Shown: positions 44,167 to 54,230, counted from the first letter of the stretch. The stretch is 64,000 nt of DNA from Clostridiales bacterium VE202-21 (GCA_000509105.1 BAIF02000066.1:62001-126000); one strand, 5' to 3'. Numbers and translations are program-made. Notes: a model not told the origin generated them from the letters alone.

Positions 44167-44997
44167 ATGAAGAACGAAAAAGGAAACCTGAAATTTTTTA
44201 TCATCGGAGCCATTGTATTTGTGATCTTTATTTTTCCATTATACTGGATGGTGGTCACAGCGCTGAAAACACAGGTGGAGATTTTCCAGATTCCCACGCC
44301 TCTCTGGCCAAAGAATCTGACTCTGGACGCATTTGCAGACCAGTTCTCCGCATCCAGCGATACGCTTAGGGGCTTTAAAAACAGTATTATCATCGCAGTG
44401 GGAGCCACAGTGATATCTACCATCCTGTCCATTCCTGCCGCTTATGGGCTGGCAAGGTTTAAATTCAGCGGGAGAAAGATTCTGATTTTATATTTCCTGA
44501 TGACACAGATGCTTCCGTCAACCCTGATCCTGACATCCCTGTATATCATGTTCTCAAAGATGGGGCTGCTGAATTCCTATCTGGCTCCCATCCTGGCAGA
44601 TGCCACCCTTGGAATCCCGTTCAGTATTATTATCCTGAGGACCTATTTCCTCTCCATACCGAAGGAACTAGATGAGGCGGCAAAAATCGACGGCTGCAAC
44701 AGCATTACATCCTTTACGAAGATCATGCTTCCCATAGCAAAACCGGGCGTTATTGTGGCTGCCGTATTCTCTTTTGTATACGCATGGGGCGATCTGATCT
44801 ATGGAATCACATTTATGACAGATCCTATGAAAAGACCCATCACCTCCAGCATTTACAATTATGTGCAGCAATACCAGACATTGTGGAACGCTACTATGGC
44901 TTTTGGTATCATAGCGATTCTGCCGGTGGTACTTATCTTTATTTTCATGCAGAAATATATTGTCAGCGGTCTGACCAACGGAGCAGTCAAGGCATAG
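44167..44997 (+). CDS. Sugar ABC transporter permease (MalG/UgpE type)
   Basis: 276 residues, six membrane helices. Conserved opening FPLYWMVVTALKTQVEIFQIP and EAA loop DEAAKIDGCNSITSFTKIMLPIAKPG (~180-205). Partner of the upstream permease. The downstream GH127 gene starts 30 bases after its stop with GGGAGG, so import and hydrolysis are co-expressed. Confidence 0.93.
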   Translation: MKNEKGNLKFFIIGAIVFVIFIFPLYWMVVTALKTQVEIFQIPTPLWPKNLTLDAFADQFSASSDTLRGFKNSIIIAVGATVISTILSIPAAYGLARFKFSGRKILILYFLMTQMLPSTLILTSLYIMFSKMGLLNSYLAPILADATLGIPFSIIILRTYFLSIPKELDEAAKIDGCNSITSFTKIMLPIAKPGVIVAAVFSFVYAWGDLIYGITFMTDPMKRPITSSIYNYVQQYQTLWNATMAFGIIAILPVVLIFIFMQKYIVSGLTNGAVKA

Positions 44998-45027
44998 GCT
45001 TTATTCTGGGAGACTGGGAGGAATACA

Positions 45028-46965
45028 ATGAAACTACATTCTATTAATTTAAAAAAAATAAAAATTCAGGATCCATTTTGGACAAAGCATGTAAAACTGG
45101 TGGAAGAAGCAATTATTCCCTATCAGTGGGATGCTATGAATGATCGTATCCCGGATGCAGAGCCGTCCCACTGCCTGGAAAACTTCGCGATTGCGGCAGG
45201 CAGAAAAAAGGGGGAATTTTACGGCGCGGTATTCCAGGATACAGATATAGCCAAATGGCTGGAGGCAGTGGGCTTCTCTCTGGCAGCAGAGAAAAATCCT
45301 GAGCTGGAGAAGACCGCAGATGCGGTCATAGATTTCATCGCGGAGGCGCAGCAGGAGGATGGGTATCTGGATACCTATTTTATTATAAAAGAGCCGGAAA
45401 AAAGGTGGAAGAACCTGCGGGAAGGCCATGAACTATATACCGCAGGGCATATGATGGAGGCGGCAGTAGCATATTACCAGGGAACAGGGAAGGATAAATT
45501 CCTGGGTGTTGTGGAAAAATTAGCGGATCTGCTCTGTGATACATTTGGCAGTGAGGATGGGAAAAACCATGGATATCCAGGACATCAGGAAGTGGAAATT
45601 GGTCTGATCAAATTATACCATATAACTGGAAAACGGAAATATCTGAATCTGGCAAAGTATTTTATTGATGCGCGTGGAACAGGAGAGAACTATTTTCTAC
45701 AGGAAATCAGCAGAGGCGACAGCGGAAATATATTTCCGGAGCTTTCAGATTACCGTCCCGAGTATTCCCAGTCTGACAGACCGGTGCGGGAGCAGGAAGC
45801 AGCAGAGGGGCACGCTGTAAGAGCAGTCTATATGTACAGCGCTATGGCGGACCTGGCATATGAATATCAGGACGAAGATCTGATGGCAGCCTGTAAAAGG
45901 CTCTGGGATAACATAGTACAGAGACAGATGTATATTACGGGGGGCATTGGCGCATCCGGTATTCTGGAGCGTTTTACAGTAGATTATGATCTGCCGAATG
46001 ACTGCAGCTATGCGGAGTCCTGCGCCTCCATCGGTCTGGCTATGTTCGGCATCAGGATGGCAAACATAACAAAGGATGCCTCTTATATTGATACTGTGGA
46101 GCGTGCCCTGTATAATACGGTTCTGGCGGGGATCGCTTTGGATGGTAAAAGTTTCTTCTATGTAAATCCTCTGGAAGTGTGGCCTGATAATTGTATGGAA
46201 CGCACCTCAAAAGAACATGTGAAACCTATCCGCCAGAAATGGTTCGGTGTTGCCTGCTGTCCTCCTAATATAGCCAGAACTCTGGCCTCTATGGGGCAGT
46301 ACATATATTCTATTGGTGAGACAGCTCTGTATGTCAATCTCTTTATTTCAAACGAGGCATGCATCGAGTTGAAGACAGGGGAGATCACAGTTTCTGTAGA
46401 AACAAAATTTCCTTTTGAGAACTTGGTGAAGATAAAAGTCGGCTGTGTGCCGGCCGATGGAATGACATTGGCAGTGAGAATACCGGAATACGCGAGAATG
46501 TATCAGGTGACCGCAAAAGGAGAACTTCTGGAATATAAAGAAGAAAAAGGGTATGCGTATCTTGTACTTACAGAGGATTCAGATATCAGTGTTTCTTTTG
46601 AAGCACCGGCAAAATTTGTACGTGCAAATCCAAAAGTACGCGCCGACTGCGGCAAAACGGCAATGGTGAAAGGTCCCCTTGTGTATTGCCTGGAGGAAAT
46701 TGATAACGGGAAAAATCTGGCAGAGTTGTATGTGGATACAGAGAAGGCAATACAGGAAGTATCATCTAAACTATTTGGCGGCATCACAGAGCTGGTGCTG
46801 CAAGGGAAAAGAATGGAAGAGAGTGCCTGGGATGAAAAAGTGCTGTATGGAGAATATCCTGTAAAATTATCAGATGTAACATTGAAAGCGATTCCTTATG
46901 CCTATTGGAACAACCGGGGGATGGGGGAGATGTCTGTGTGGATAAAAGAGCTGATCTCAGGCTGA
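45028..46965 (+). CDS. Glycoside hydrolase family 127 (beta-L-arabinofuranosidase)
   Basis: 645 residues, the usual length for GH127 enzymes such as HypBA1. Recognisable segments: DPFWTKHVKLVEEAIIPYQW at the N-terminus, GYLDTYF, the (alpha/alpha)6 barrel, and VACCPPNIAR with adjacent cysteines C410-C411, which bind zinc and include the catalytic Cys in this family. No signal peptide, so it acts on imported oligosaccharides in the cytoplasm. It would release L-arabinose from beta-arabinofuranosides of plant glycoproteins such as extensin. Last gene of the locus. Confidence 0.92.
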   Translation: MKLHSINLKKIKIQDPFWTKHVKLVEEAIIPYQWDAMNDRIPDAEPSHCLENFAIAAGRKKGEFYGAVFQDTDIAKWLEAVGFSLAAEKNPELEKTADAVIDFIAEAQQEDGYLDTYFIIKEPEKRWKNLREGHELYTAGHMMEAAVAYYQGTGKDKFLGVVEKLADLLCDTFGSEDGKNHGYPGHQEVEIGLIKLYHITGKRKYLNLAKYFIDARGTGENYFLQEISRGDSGNIFPELSDYRPEYSQSDRPVREQEAAEGHAVRAVYMYSAMADLAYEYQDEDLMAACKRLWDNIVQRQMYITGGIGASGILERFTVDYDLPNDCSYAESCASIGLAMFGIRMANITKDASYIDTVERALYNTVLAGIALDGKSFFYVNPLEVWPDNCMERTSKEHVKPIRQKWFGVACCPPNIARTLASMGQYIYSIGETALYVNLFISNEACIELKTGEITVSVETKFPFENLVKIKVGCVPADGMTLAVRIPEYARMYQVTAKGELLEYKEEKGYAYLVLTEDSDISVSFEAPAKFVRANPKVRADCGKTAMVKGPLVYCLEEIDNGKNLAELYVDTEKAIQEVSSKLFGGITELVLQGKRMEESAWDEKVLYGEYPVKLSDVTLKAIPYAYWNNRGMGEMSVWIKELISG

Positions 46966-47427
46966 AGAACGGACGGGAAAGGAAAAGGTTAAAGACGATA
47001 TGAAGAACAGAGGATGCTTCTATTTATCCATGACTGCTACGGCTGGAAAAAAACAGTTTAATAAGTGCAACCTACAAAGCGTCTGATGTCGGCTCCAAGA
47101 GGCAAGCCCCTTTGGAAACCCCGAACAAAAAAACAGGCTGAATATCTCGCACTTTTCCGGCGCTTGATACTCAGCCTGTTTTGTTGTCAGCAGCCCCCGT
47201 TTCGTGGTCTGCGTGTAGTTCCTTGTAAACTGACCTAATGCAAAAGCTAGAAAACAGTATGACTTATATGGCCAAAATCATAAAAAGATATGGGATTGAG
47301 AGGTCATTGGTGCAGTATGGAGTAGGGGCATGGCATTTGCTGTCATGCTCCAGATGGTTGTGGATACTTGGTAGTGGAAGTGTTATAATTAGAATAGCAA
47401 ATCGAAAGTTGTAGGAGCTAAAAGTAT
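46966..47427. other. Intergenic region with terminator and decayed sequence
   Basis: No secure gene. The terminator at 47128-47184 ends the sugar operon. After it, a 58-codon frame (47238-47414, MQKLENSMTYMAKIIKRYGI) has no ribosome site and is probably a remnant. TATAAT at 47384-47389 may be the promoter of the following pentapeptide-type gene. Confidence 0.4.
47128..47184 (+). terminator. Terminator of the arabinofuranoside operon
   Basis: AACAGGCTGA / TCAGCCTGTT arms with AATAT/ATACT inside, followed by TTGTTGTC; A-run on the other side. Confidence 0.7.
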
Positions 47428-47696
47428 ATGATGATACATGAAAGAAATGATAAAATATTGGAACATATGAAGTCAGATTGTTCAAACTGTTCGGGATTGT
47501 GTTGTACTGCTCTGTTTTTTCAAAAATTGATGGCTTTCCGAAAGATAAAGTATCAGGGCAACCATGTACAAATTTGTTAAAAGATTACCGATGTAAAATA
47601 CATTTGCAACTTAAAAAGCAGAAAATGAAAGGTTGCATTGGCTATGATTGTTTCGGTACCGGACAACTGGTGACACTAGTTATTTATCAAGGTTAG
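47428..47696 (+). pseudogene. Truncated and frameshifted cysteine-rich N-terminus of a pentapeptide-repeat-type protein
   Basis: Good ribosome site (TAGGAG) and start MMIHERNDKILEHMKSDCSN, followed by CSGLCCTALFF. At a run of six T (47515-47520) the frame is lost; with seven T it continues SKIDGFPKDKVSGQPCTNLL and RCKIHLQLKKQKMKGCIGYD, ending at 47696. The Cys-rich opening matches the N-terminus of pentapeptide-repeat proteins of the McbG/Qnr-like group in Clostridia, but the repeat part is missing. It is both frameshifted and truncated. Confidence 0.6.
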
Positions 47697-48056
47697 ACTT
47701 GGAATGACATACCAAACCAATCATCAGCAAAGTATTAATAGCGTAAATAAAAGAGTGCCAGCTAATGTTCTTGGAGGCAATATCTAGGGACAGGACATGA
47801 GTGAGACAGACCTTAGCACAAAGTTTTAATAGCAGCAAATTTTGAAAAGTGCCTTTTTATTATGATGTACACCATAAATCACCCACGATGGGGAAGATTA
47901 TTGAATTGCGTGAAAAATATGGCTTGCATATGAAAGTGGAGAGGTATGTGTCTGATGAAACGGGACTTCCTGAGCACGGCAGGATGTTTGTCAGAGAATA
48001 AGGCGGAGGCATGTTAATAAGATCAAAGAAATTAGAAATCATGGAGTGAAAATAGC
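47697..48056. other. Intergenic region with a small gene fragment
   Basis: A coding-like frame without start signal ends at 48001 (VHHKSPTMGKIIELREKYGL, DETGLPEHGRMFVRE; ATG at 47888). I do not recognise it; it resembles a C-terminal remnant. No other gene is seen here. Confidence 0.35.
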
Positions 48057-48710
48057 ATGAATACACCTGTATTAGAAACGGAACGTTTGATTTTAAGAAA
48101 ATTTACAGAAGAAGATATGGAGGCGCTCTTTCTTATTCTGAAAGATGAAGAAGTTAATAAGTTCCTGCCATGGTATGCCGTGAAAAACCTTGAAGAAACA
48201 AAGCAATTTTATAAGGAAAGATACATTTCAAAATATGCACAGCCGCGAGCCTATGCGTATGCTATCTGCCTTAAAGAAGATAATTTTCCTATAGGTTATA
48301 TCAATGTAGCTATGGAGGAACATCATGATTTTGGTTACGGACTTCGTAAGGAATTTTGGCATAAGGGAATTGTTACCGAAGCGGGCAAAGCTGTTGTTGA
48401 TCAAGTGAAGAAAGATGGTTTGCTATATATTACCGCAACACATGACAGAAACAATCCGAGAAGCGGCAATGTTATGAAGAAGTTAGGTATGAAATACTGC
48501 TATTCATATGAAGAGCAATGGCAGCCGAAAAATTTTCCTGTCATATTTAGAATGTATCAGCTCAACTTTGACGGTAATGATGATTTTGTGTATAAAAAGT
48601 ATTGGAATATGTATCACAATAGTTTTGTGGAGAAATTCGAAGACAATCCACTTACAAAAGGACAAGTAAATGATGTGATTGATGGCGATCCACATAATCA
48701 CTTTCTATAA
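48057..48710 (+). CDS. GNAT family N-acetyltransferase (RimJ/RimL-like)
   Basis: 217 residues. Opens with the RimJ/RimL signature LETERLILRKFTEEDMEALF. The acetyl-CoA region is FGYGLRKEFWHKGIVTEAGKAV (~100-120), followed by ATHDRNNPRSGNVMKKLGMK. A ~45-residue C-terminal tail (YKKYWNMYHNSFVEKF) is longer than the minimal domain. Substrate unknown; relatives acetylate ribosomal proteins, drugs or small amines. No operon partner. Confidence 0.88.
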   Translation: MNTPVLETERLILRKFTEEDMEALFLILKDEEVNKFLPWYAVKNLEETKQFYKERYISKYAQPRAYAYAICLKEDNFPIGYINVAMEEHHDFGYGLRKEFWHKGIVTEAGKAVVDQVKKDGLLYITATHDRNNPRSGNVMKKLGMKYCYSYEEQWQPKNFPVIFRMYQLNFDGNDDFVYKKYWNMYHNSFVEKFEDNPLTKGQVNDVIDGDPHNHFL

Positions 48711-48715
48711 CCGGA

Positions 48716-48958
48716 ACAATAAGTAAGAAATTAATTTTAGAAGTACAGGCTTTTGTGGAAAAAAGTGCATCAAAAGAAAAGATAGGGCTGCGGGGGGCTA
48801 TGCCGCCGGGCTTTTTGCTTGTAGTATATGATTCAGAGAGTGGCAATGCAGAGTATATTCCACCAGAGTGTAGTATCCATATCATTAATTCTGAATGGAA
48901 TGAAAAAAATGGTCTGGTAATAAGGAAAGTGAATGCAGAAAACAGTGGAGGCCTATAG
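48716..48958 (+). pseudogene. Unrecognised gene fragment
   Basis: An open frame without an upstream start reads SKKLILEVQAFVEKSAS, then GAMPPGFLLVVYDSESGNAE, to a stop at 48958. An internal ATG-like start would give at most 67 residues. There is no ribosome site. Probably a remnant, possibly noncoding. Confidence 0.25.
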
Positions 48959-48977
48959 TGTGTTTGAAGGAGAAAAA

Positions 48978-49658
48978 ATGGGAAAAATAATCTTAATTAT
49001 AGAAGACGACAAGGGCCTAAACCAAGGCGTGGCACTGGCTTTAAGGAAACCTGACTGGAAGTTTCTGCAAGCCTTTTCTTTGAAGGAAGGTCTGGAATAC
49101 TGGGAGACAGCAGAAGTGGACATGGTGCTTCTGGACATCAACCTGCCGGACGGCAGCGGATATGATTTTCTTGGGCATGTGCGTACGGCTTCCAGTGTTC
49201 CGGTTATCATGCTTACTGCCAACGATATGGAGATCGATGAGGTCAGGGGGATCGAGATGGGGGCCGACGATTATATTACGAAACCGTTCAGCCTGATGGT
49301 TTTAAGGGCCAGAGTGGAGCGCCTGTTTGCGCGCCTGGAAAATGATACGGGAAGCAGTTATCAAAAAGACGGTTATTTCTTCGCGTTCGACAGGCAGGTG
49401 TTCGAAGTTCTGGGGAACCCGATCGAACTGAGCCGTACGGAGCAGAAGCTTCTACGCATGTTTATATCGCATCCGGGACAGACATTAACTAGGGAAATAT
49501 TAAACGAGGGAATTTGGCAGGAGGGATCTGATTATATCGACGAGAATGCTCTGTCGGTTGCTGTGGGCAGGCTGAGGAAAAAACTGAAACTGAAAGAGAA
49601 GGAAAGTCCGATCAGGACTGTCTATGGAATCGGGTATGTGTGGGAAAAAGGGGAATAG
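48978..49658 (+). CDS. OmpR/PhoB-type response regulator (Bce-like module 2)
   Basis: 226 residues. Receiver domain with IIEDDKGLNQGVALALR, phospho-Asp in MVLLDINLPDGSGYDF and Lys in DDYITKPFS. Winged helix with ELSRTEQKLLRMFISHPGQT and DENALSVAVGRLRKKLK. AAGGAG before the ATG at 48978. Three bases after its stop comes the kinase gene, which is broken, so this regulator may have lost its input. Confidence 0.92.
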   Translation: MGKIILIIEDDKGLNQGVALALRKPDWKFLQAFSLKEGLEYWETAEVDMVLLDINLPDGSGYDFLGHVRTASSVPVIMLTANDMEIDEVRGIEMGADDYITKPFSLMVLRARVERLFARLENDTGSSYQKDGYFFAFDRQVFEVLGNPIELSRTEQKLLRMFISHPGQTLTREILNEGIWQEGSDYIDENALSVAVGRLRKKLKLKEKESPIRTVYGIGYVWEKGE

Positions 49659-49661
49659 ACG

Positions 49662-50500
49662 ATGGGCATATTGAGAACGAACAAAACGATGAAACGTCTG
49701 GAACAGATGCTTGATGAGGCCATGGAAGGTACATTTCAGGAAGTCAATTATGACGAGACAGAGCTTTCAAGGCTGGAATCCAGATGGAAACAGTATCTTT
49801 CCACCTCTAAGCTGTCAGTTGAGGCAGCACGCAAAGAGAGAGCGGACATCAAGTCCATTCTCTCAGATATTTCACATCAGACAAAAACACCGCTTGCTAA
49901 TATCATTCTATACAGCGAGCTTTTAAAAGAGCAGCCGCTAACCGAGGAGGGGGAGGTGATTGCAGAGCAGCTTCATGTCCAGGCGGAAAAGCTGGAATTC
50001 CTGATTAAAGCCCTGGTGAAGATGTCCAGGCTTGAGAGTGATATCCTGGAAGTTGTTCCGGTGAAACAACCGCTCAGGCCTCTGGTTGAAAATGCCATAA
50101 GGGATGCAAAAGCTCATGCACAGGAAAAGTCCATCACAATCCTGGAACCAGGTTTTGACAGTATTGAGGCGGTCTTTGATTTGAAATGGACGGAAGAAGC
50201 GCTTTTTAATATTTTGGACAATGGGATAAAATACTCGCCCAATGACAGCACATTAACAGTATCTGTAATCGAATATCCAATGTATGTGTGCATCAGAACA
50301 GCCGATGAAGGTCCTGGTATCCCGGAGGAGGAAAGGAGCAGGATATTTAGTCGTTTCTACAGAGGAGCTGGCAACCAGCAGGAGGAAGGCGTCGGCATCG
50401 GCCTTTACAAATTGTGAGAAAAAATGATGGATATATCAAAGTTGGGCCCGGTACAGAGAAGGGATCGGTTTTTGAAATTTATCTGGGGAAGGGAGTTTGA
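49662..50500 (+). pseudogene. Bce-type histidine kinase without membrane helices, frameshifted near its 3' end
   Basis: The frame codes for 251 residues: H-box SDISHQTKTPLANIILYSEL, N-box ILDNGIKYSPND, GPGIPEEERS and GVGIGLY. It then ends prematurely at KL-stop (50417). The missing end follows in another frame (IVRKNDGYIKVGPGTEKGSV, stop at 50498-50500). Deletion of ~10 bases (between 50408 and 50411) explains it. Unlike the module 1 kinase it has no N-terminal membrane segment. The last ATPase strand is lost, so activity is doubtful. Confidence 0.8.
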
Positions 50501-50648
50501 TTATTGTGAAATTCTATCACAACTGTTAGGATTCAGACAGAATATAGTTAGGATTGCCCTGTAATATAGAAGATACGAAAGGAGATTGCATTTCGGTGCA
50601 ATCTTTTCATATCAATAGGAGATATGGCCCTTTCAGTCATATGAGAGA

Positions 50649-50694
50649 ATTGTGTTATTATTCACAGACCATAGGCCGTGAGTCGTAACACAAT
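50649..50694. repeat. Palindromic repeat, family B copy 3
   Basis: ATTGTGTTA...TAACACAAT outer arms with CAC/GTG and GGCC parts inside; core related to 19044 and 33656 (TTATTCACAGACCATAGGCC). Between the broken kinase and the ATPase gene. Confidence 0.6.
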
Positions 50695-50722
50695 TATTGA
50701 AACATCAGAAGGAGGAAAACAA

Positions 50723-51407
50723 ATGGCTGTATTAAAGACAGAGAATCTGAAAAAATATTACGGGAAAGATGCAATTCTTGTGAGAGCTGGACGGGGTAGA
50801 CCTCAGCGTAGAGAAAGGGGAATTCCTATCGATTGTAGGAACCAGCGGTTCCGGAAAGTCCACGCTTCTGCATATGCTGGGGGGGCTTGACCGCCCAACG
50901 GAGGGGACGGTATACGTGGACGGAAAAGATATCTTCGCCCTGAAGGACGAGGAACTGACTATTTTCCGCAGACGCAAGATCGGATTCATTTTCCAGAGTT
51001 TTAACCTTGTTCCTGTACTGAATGTGTATGAGAATATTGTACTTCCGATTGAACTGGACGGAAACCCGGTTGATAAGGCGTTTGTAAAAGAAGTCATCAG
51101 AACACTGGGACTGGAAGAAAAATGCTACAGCCTGCCCTCACAGCTTTCCGGAGGACAGCAGCAGAGGGTTGCCATTGCAAGGGCACTGGCATCCAAGCCT
51201 GCCATTATCCTGGCGGATGAGCCTACGGGAAATCTGGATTCTGCCACGAGTCAGGACGTACTAAGCCTGATGAAGATTACTAGCCAGCGGTACGGGCAAA
51301 CCATGGTAATGATTACCCACAATGAGGGGATCGCCCAGCTTTCAGACAGAATTATACGGATTGAGGACGGAAAGGTGAGAGGTAAAGGCGGTGAAAGCCA
51401 TGCGTAA
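50723..51407 (+). pseudogene. BceA-like ABC ATPase (module 2), frameshifted near its start
   Basis: GGAGG serves the ATG at 50723 (MAVLKTENLKKYYGKDA). After VRA at ~50788 the frame is wrong. Two bases appear lost (CT of a CTCT repeat), since the next frame reads LDGVDLSVEKGEFLSIVGTS with Walker A GTSGSGKSTLLHMLGGLD, then [32 protein letters not shown] and [15 protein letters not shown]. All motifs are intact after the break. With the broken kinase, module 2 has two lesions, while its regulator and permease are intact. Confidence 0.85.
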
Positions 51408-54024
51408 GGTGAAGAACAAAGAGGTGATCCGCCGCCTGTCGGACAAAAGCTTTAAAGTTAATAAGACAAGGAATCTGATAGCCGTGGTTGCAATAGCGCT
51501 GACGTCAATGCTGTTCTCGGCACTGTTTTCCGTAGGCATTGGGACCGTATATACCTTCCAAAGACAGACGGCAAGGCAGTCCGGCGGCGATGCACACGGG
51601 GTATTCAAAGAACTTACACAGGAGGAGTATGAGAAACTTAAAGCACACCCGCTGATTAAGGAGAGCATGCCATGCCGGCTTGTGGCGGATTATGTCCGGA
51701 ATCCCGAATTTTTAAAACGCCATGCCGAGGCTTGGTACTATCCGGAAGAAGCCTACCCGCACTGTTTCATAGACATCATAGAAGGAAAAGCACCGAAAGC
51801 GGCAGACGAAATCCTCCTGGATGAGACTTCTCTGGAGCTTTTGGGTCTTCCAAAAGAGCCTGGACAGAAAGTCACTCTGGACCTGCAGCTGCACAATTAT
51901 GATGAAACCATAACAGAGCGCACATTTACCGTGTCCGGGGTTATCAAATCAGATCCGGCTCTCGATGTGGGATTTGCCCTGGTATCCCAGGCCTACGTAG
52001 AAAAATATGCACAGGAACTTGAGTATAAGGGGCAGGATGACACCGGATCCACTATGGGCGCCATCCGTATGGATGTTATATTTTCCAATAGTCTGGGGAT
52101 CCAGAAAAAGCTGGATCAGGTGCTGACGGAAAGCGGATTCTCAACGGAACCGGGAGATGACAATTATATAGCCTGCAATGCCAACTGGGCATATGTTTCT
52201 GACGGGGCGGACGCGGATCCTGCCACCGTGGGCGCTGTAGCGGGAGCTCTTGTGCTGATCCTGATTACCGGATACTTGATCATATATAATATTTTCCGTA
52301 TTTCCATTATGAAAGATATTCGTTATTATGGATTGCTCAAAACGATCGGGACGACGGGACGGCAGATTAAAAAGATCATCCGCAGGCAGGCTTTGAAACT
52401 TTCTGCCATAGGGATCCCCATTGGACTTCTGGCCGGTTTTTTCGTGGGAAAAGCACTGCTTCCTGCTATCTTGAATTCTACAGGGACAGTCGCACAGGGG
52501 GAGACACATATTCCGGTCAGCCCGTGGATATTTATCGGTGCGGCGGTATTCTCACTGATTACGGTATTTATATCTACCGGGCATCCGGCGAAAATGGCGG
52601 CAAAGGTCTCTCCGATAGAGGCGCTGCGTTTTACGGAAGGGAAGAAGGAGAAAAAGAAGGGGAAACGTTCTTCCGGCGGAGGGAAAATCTGGCGCATGGC
52701 ACTTTCTAATCTGGGAAGGAGTAAAGGAAAGACAGCGATTATCATTGTATCCTTGTCACTGGCGGTTGTGCTTTTAAACAGTGTATTTACAGTCACGAAC
52801 TCTTTTGACATGGATCTGTTTCTGAGAAGCTTTACGAGCTCGGACTTTTTAATTGCCAATGCCAAATATTTCAATACGGAATATTATCATGGAAGCAACG
52901 AAGCAACGATTGACGAGGAAAACCTTACAGAATCCTTTATAGAGGCATGCCAGAGCATTAACGGATTTAAAGAAGGCGGGCGAATCTATGCTGCCAATGG
53001 GAAGGTGGGAGTTAAGAAAGAGGGGGTCACGATTCCGGAAGGATATGATGTAAATGAAGCCGGAGAACCGGGTGAGTACTATGGAAAGAATTTCATACCA
53101 ATCCCAAGTACAGAAAATGGTGATTATTCCTCCATGTTTTATGGGGTGGAGGACTTTATTGTGGACGAGATGAAAGTATGGAAGGGCGAGAGTGATGTAG
53201 ATACGATCAGGGAAAAGCTTGCCACGGGCGATTACATCATCTATTCTACATTGGTTGATGATAAAGGGGAAGTGTATGAAGATAAAGTCCTGCACCAGCC
53301 CGGGGATAAGATTATACTCTCTTATACGGACCTGAATGGAGAATATAAAGAGAAGGAGGTTACGGTTCTCTCGGTAATAAAAGATGATTACTGGAACCTA
53401 ACCAACCGTATCAGCTCAGAATTTACTTACTATGTAAGCGCGGACTTCTTTAAGGAAATACTATCTGACAAGTATCTTATGAGTTACTCCTTCAACGTGG
53501 AGGAAGGGAAAGATAGGGATGTGGATGCTTGGATTGAAAGCTATACGGAAAGTAGTGAACCACTGATGGATTACTCTTCAAAACTGCAGTATGTAGAACA
53601 ATTCTCATCTATAACAGGAATGTTCCTGATGGTTGGGGGATCACTTGCATTTGTCATTGGATTTATTGGATTACTAAACTTTATCAACTCCATACTGACA
53701 GGAATTATTTCAAGACAGAGAGAATTTGCTATGATGCAGGCAATCGGCATGACGAGGCGCCAGCTGACAAAACTGGTCATTGTGGAAGGGCTTTACTATG
53801 CATTGCTGACCATTGTATTTTCTCTGGCAGCAGGTTGTATCTTCTCTTTGACTATAGTCAGGAAGTTGTCGGAGGGAATGTGGTTTATGAAGTACCAATT
53901 CCTTATTACCCCGATGCTGATAGTATTCCCGGTTCTGATATTACTTGGAGTACTGGTTCCATATCTAGCGTTCCGGTTTGGAAATTCCGGCAGTGTGGTG
54001 GAAGAATTACAGAAAGTTGATTAG
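51400..54024 (+). CDS. FtsX-like ABC permease (BceB-like, module 2)
   Basis: About 874 residues from the ATG at 51400 (GTG at 51391 also possible; both overlap the ATPase end). N-terminal helix (~25-48), extracellular domain (~50-290), three helices around 290-400, a further helix near 455, a second extracellular domain (~480-740) and three C-terminal helices. Same duplicated MacB/FtsX layout as the 26816 permease, but with clearly different extracellular domains, so another ligand is expected. The reading frame is intact. Confidence 0.9.
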   Translation: MRKVKNKEVIRRLSDKSFKVNKTRNLIAVVAIALTSMLFSALFSVGIGTVYTFQRQTARQSGGDAHGVFKELTQEEYEKLKAHPLIKESMPCRLVADYVRNPEFLKRHAEAWYYPEEAYPHCFIDIIEGKAPKAADEILLDETSLELLGLPKEPGQKVTLDLQLHNYDETITERTFTVSGVIKSDPALDVGFALVSQAYVEKYAQELEYKGQDDTGSTMGAIRMDVIFSNSLGIQKKLDQVLTESGFSTEPGDDNYIACNANWAYVSDGADADPATVGAVAGALVLILITGYLIIYNIFRISIMKDIRYYGLLKTIGTTGRQIKKIIRRQALKLSAIGIPIGLLAGFFVGKALLPAILNSTGTVAQGETHIPVSPWIFIGAAVFSLITVFISTGHPAKMAAKVSPIEALRFTEGKKEKKKGKRSSGGGKIWRMALSNLGRSKGKTAIIIVSLSLAVVLLNSVFTVTNSFDMDLFLRSFTSSDFLIANAKYFNTEYYHGSNEATIDEENLTESFIEACQSINGFKEGGRIYAANGKVGVKKEGVTIPEGYDVNEAGEPGEYYGKNFIPIPSTENGDYSSMFYGVEDFIVDEMKVWKGESDVDTIREKLATGDYIIYSTLVDDKGEVYEDKVLHQPGDKIILSYTDLNGEYKEKEVTVLSVIKDDYWNLTNRISSEFTYYVSADFFKEILSDKYLMSYSFNVEEGKDRDVDAWIESYTESSEPLMDYSSKLQYVEQFSSITGMFLMVGGSLAFVIGFIGLLNFINSILTGIISRQREFAMMQAIGMTRRQLTKLVIVEGLYYALLTIVFSLAAGCIFSLTIVRKLSEGMWFMKYQFLITPMLIVFPVLILLGVLVPYLAFRFGNSGSVVEELQKVD

Positions 54025-54038
54025 GATATTTAGGCATG

Positions 54039-54062
54039 GGGGACTTGTTCATTCAAGTCCCC
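54039..54062 (+). terminator. Possible terminator of Bce-like module 2
   Basis: GGGGACTTG / CAAGTCCCC with loop TTCATT, followed by a T-rich stretch (TTAATGCATTTATC). Fifteen bases after the permease stop. Confidence 0.55.
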
Positions 54063-54080
54063 TTAATGCATTTATCTTTC

Positions 54081-54230
54081 TTAGACCGCATATTTGTTAG
54101 CTACATCCATATACTTCTGTGCAATAGAACTAATCTTGGAATATTCCCCATTCATAATCAGCTTTCTATCCGCCAGATCACTGCCGACACCAAGCGCAAA
54201 GGCCCCGCAGACGAAAAAAGAATGAGAGTT
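54081..54230 (-). pseudogene. 3' remnant of a KDPG/KHG aldolase gene
   Basis: On the minus strand the last ~45 codons of an aldolase are readable: GAFALGVGSDLADRKLIMNG, then EYSKISSIAQKYMDVANKYA and TAA at 54081-54083. This matches the conserved C-terminus of 2-keto-3-deoxy-6-phosphogluconate aldolases (Eda). The 5' part is absent, and the sequence becomes unrelated beyond about 54230. It marks a deletion or insertion junction next to the dlt-like operon. Confidence 0.6.
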
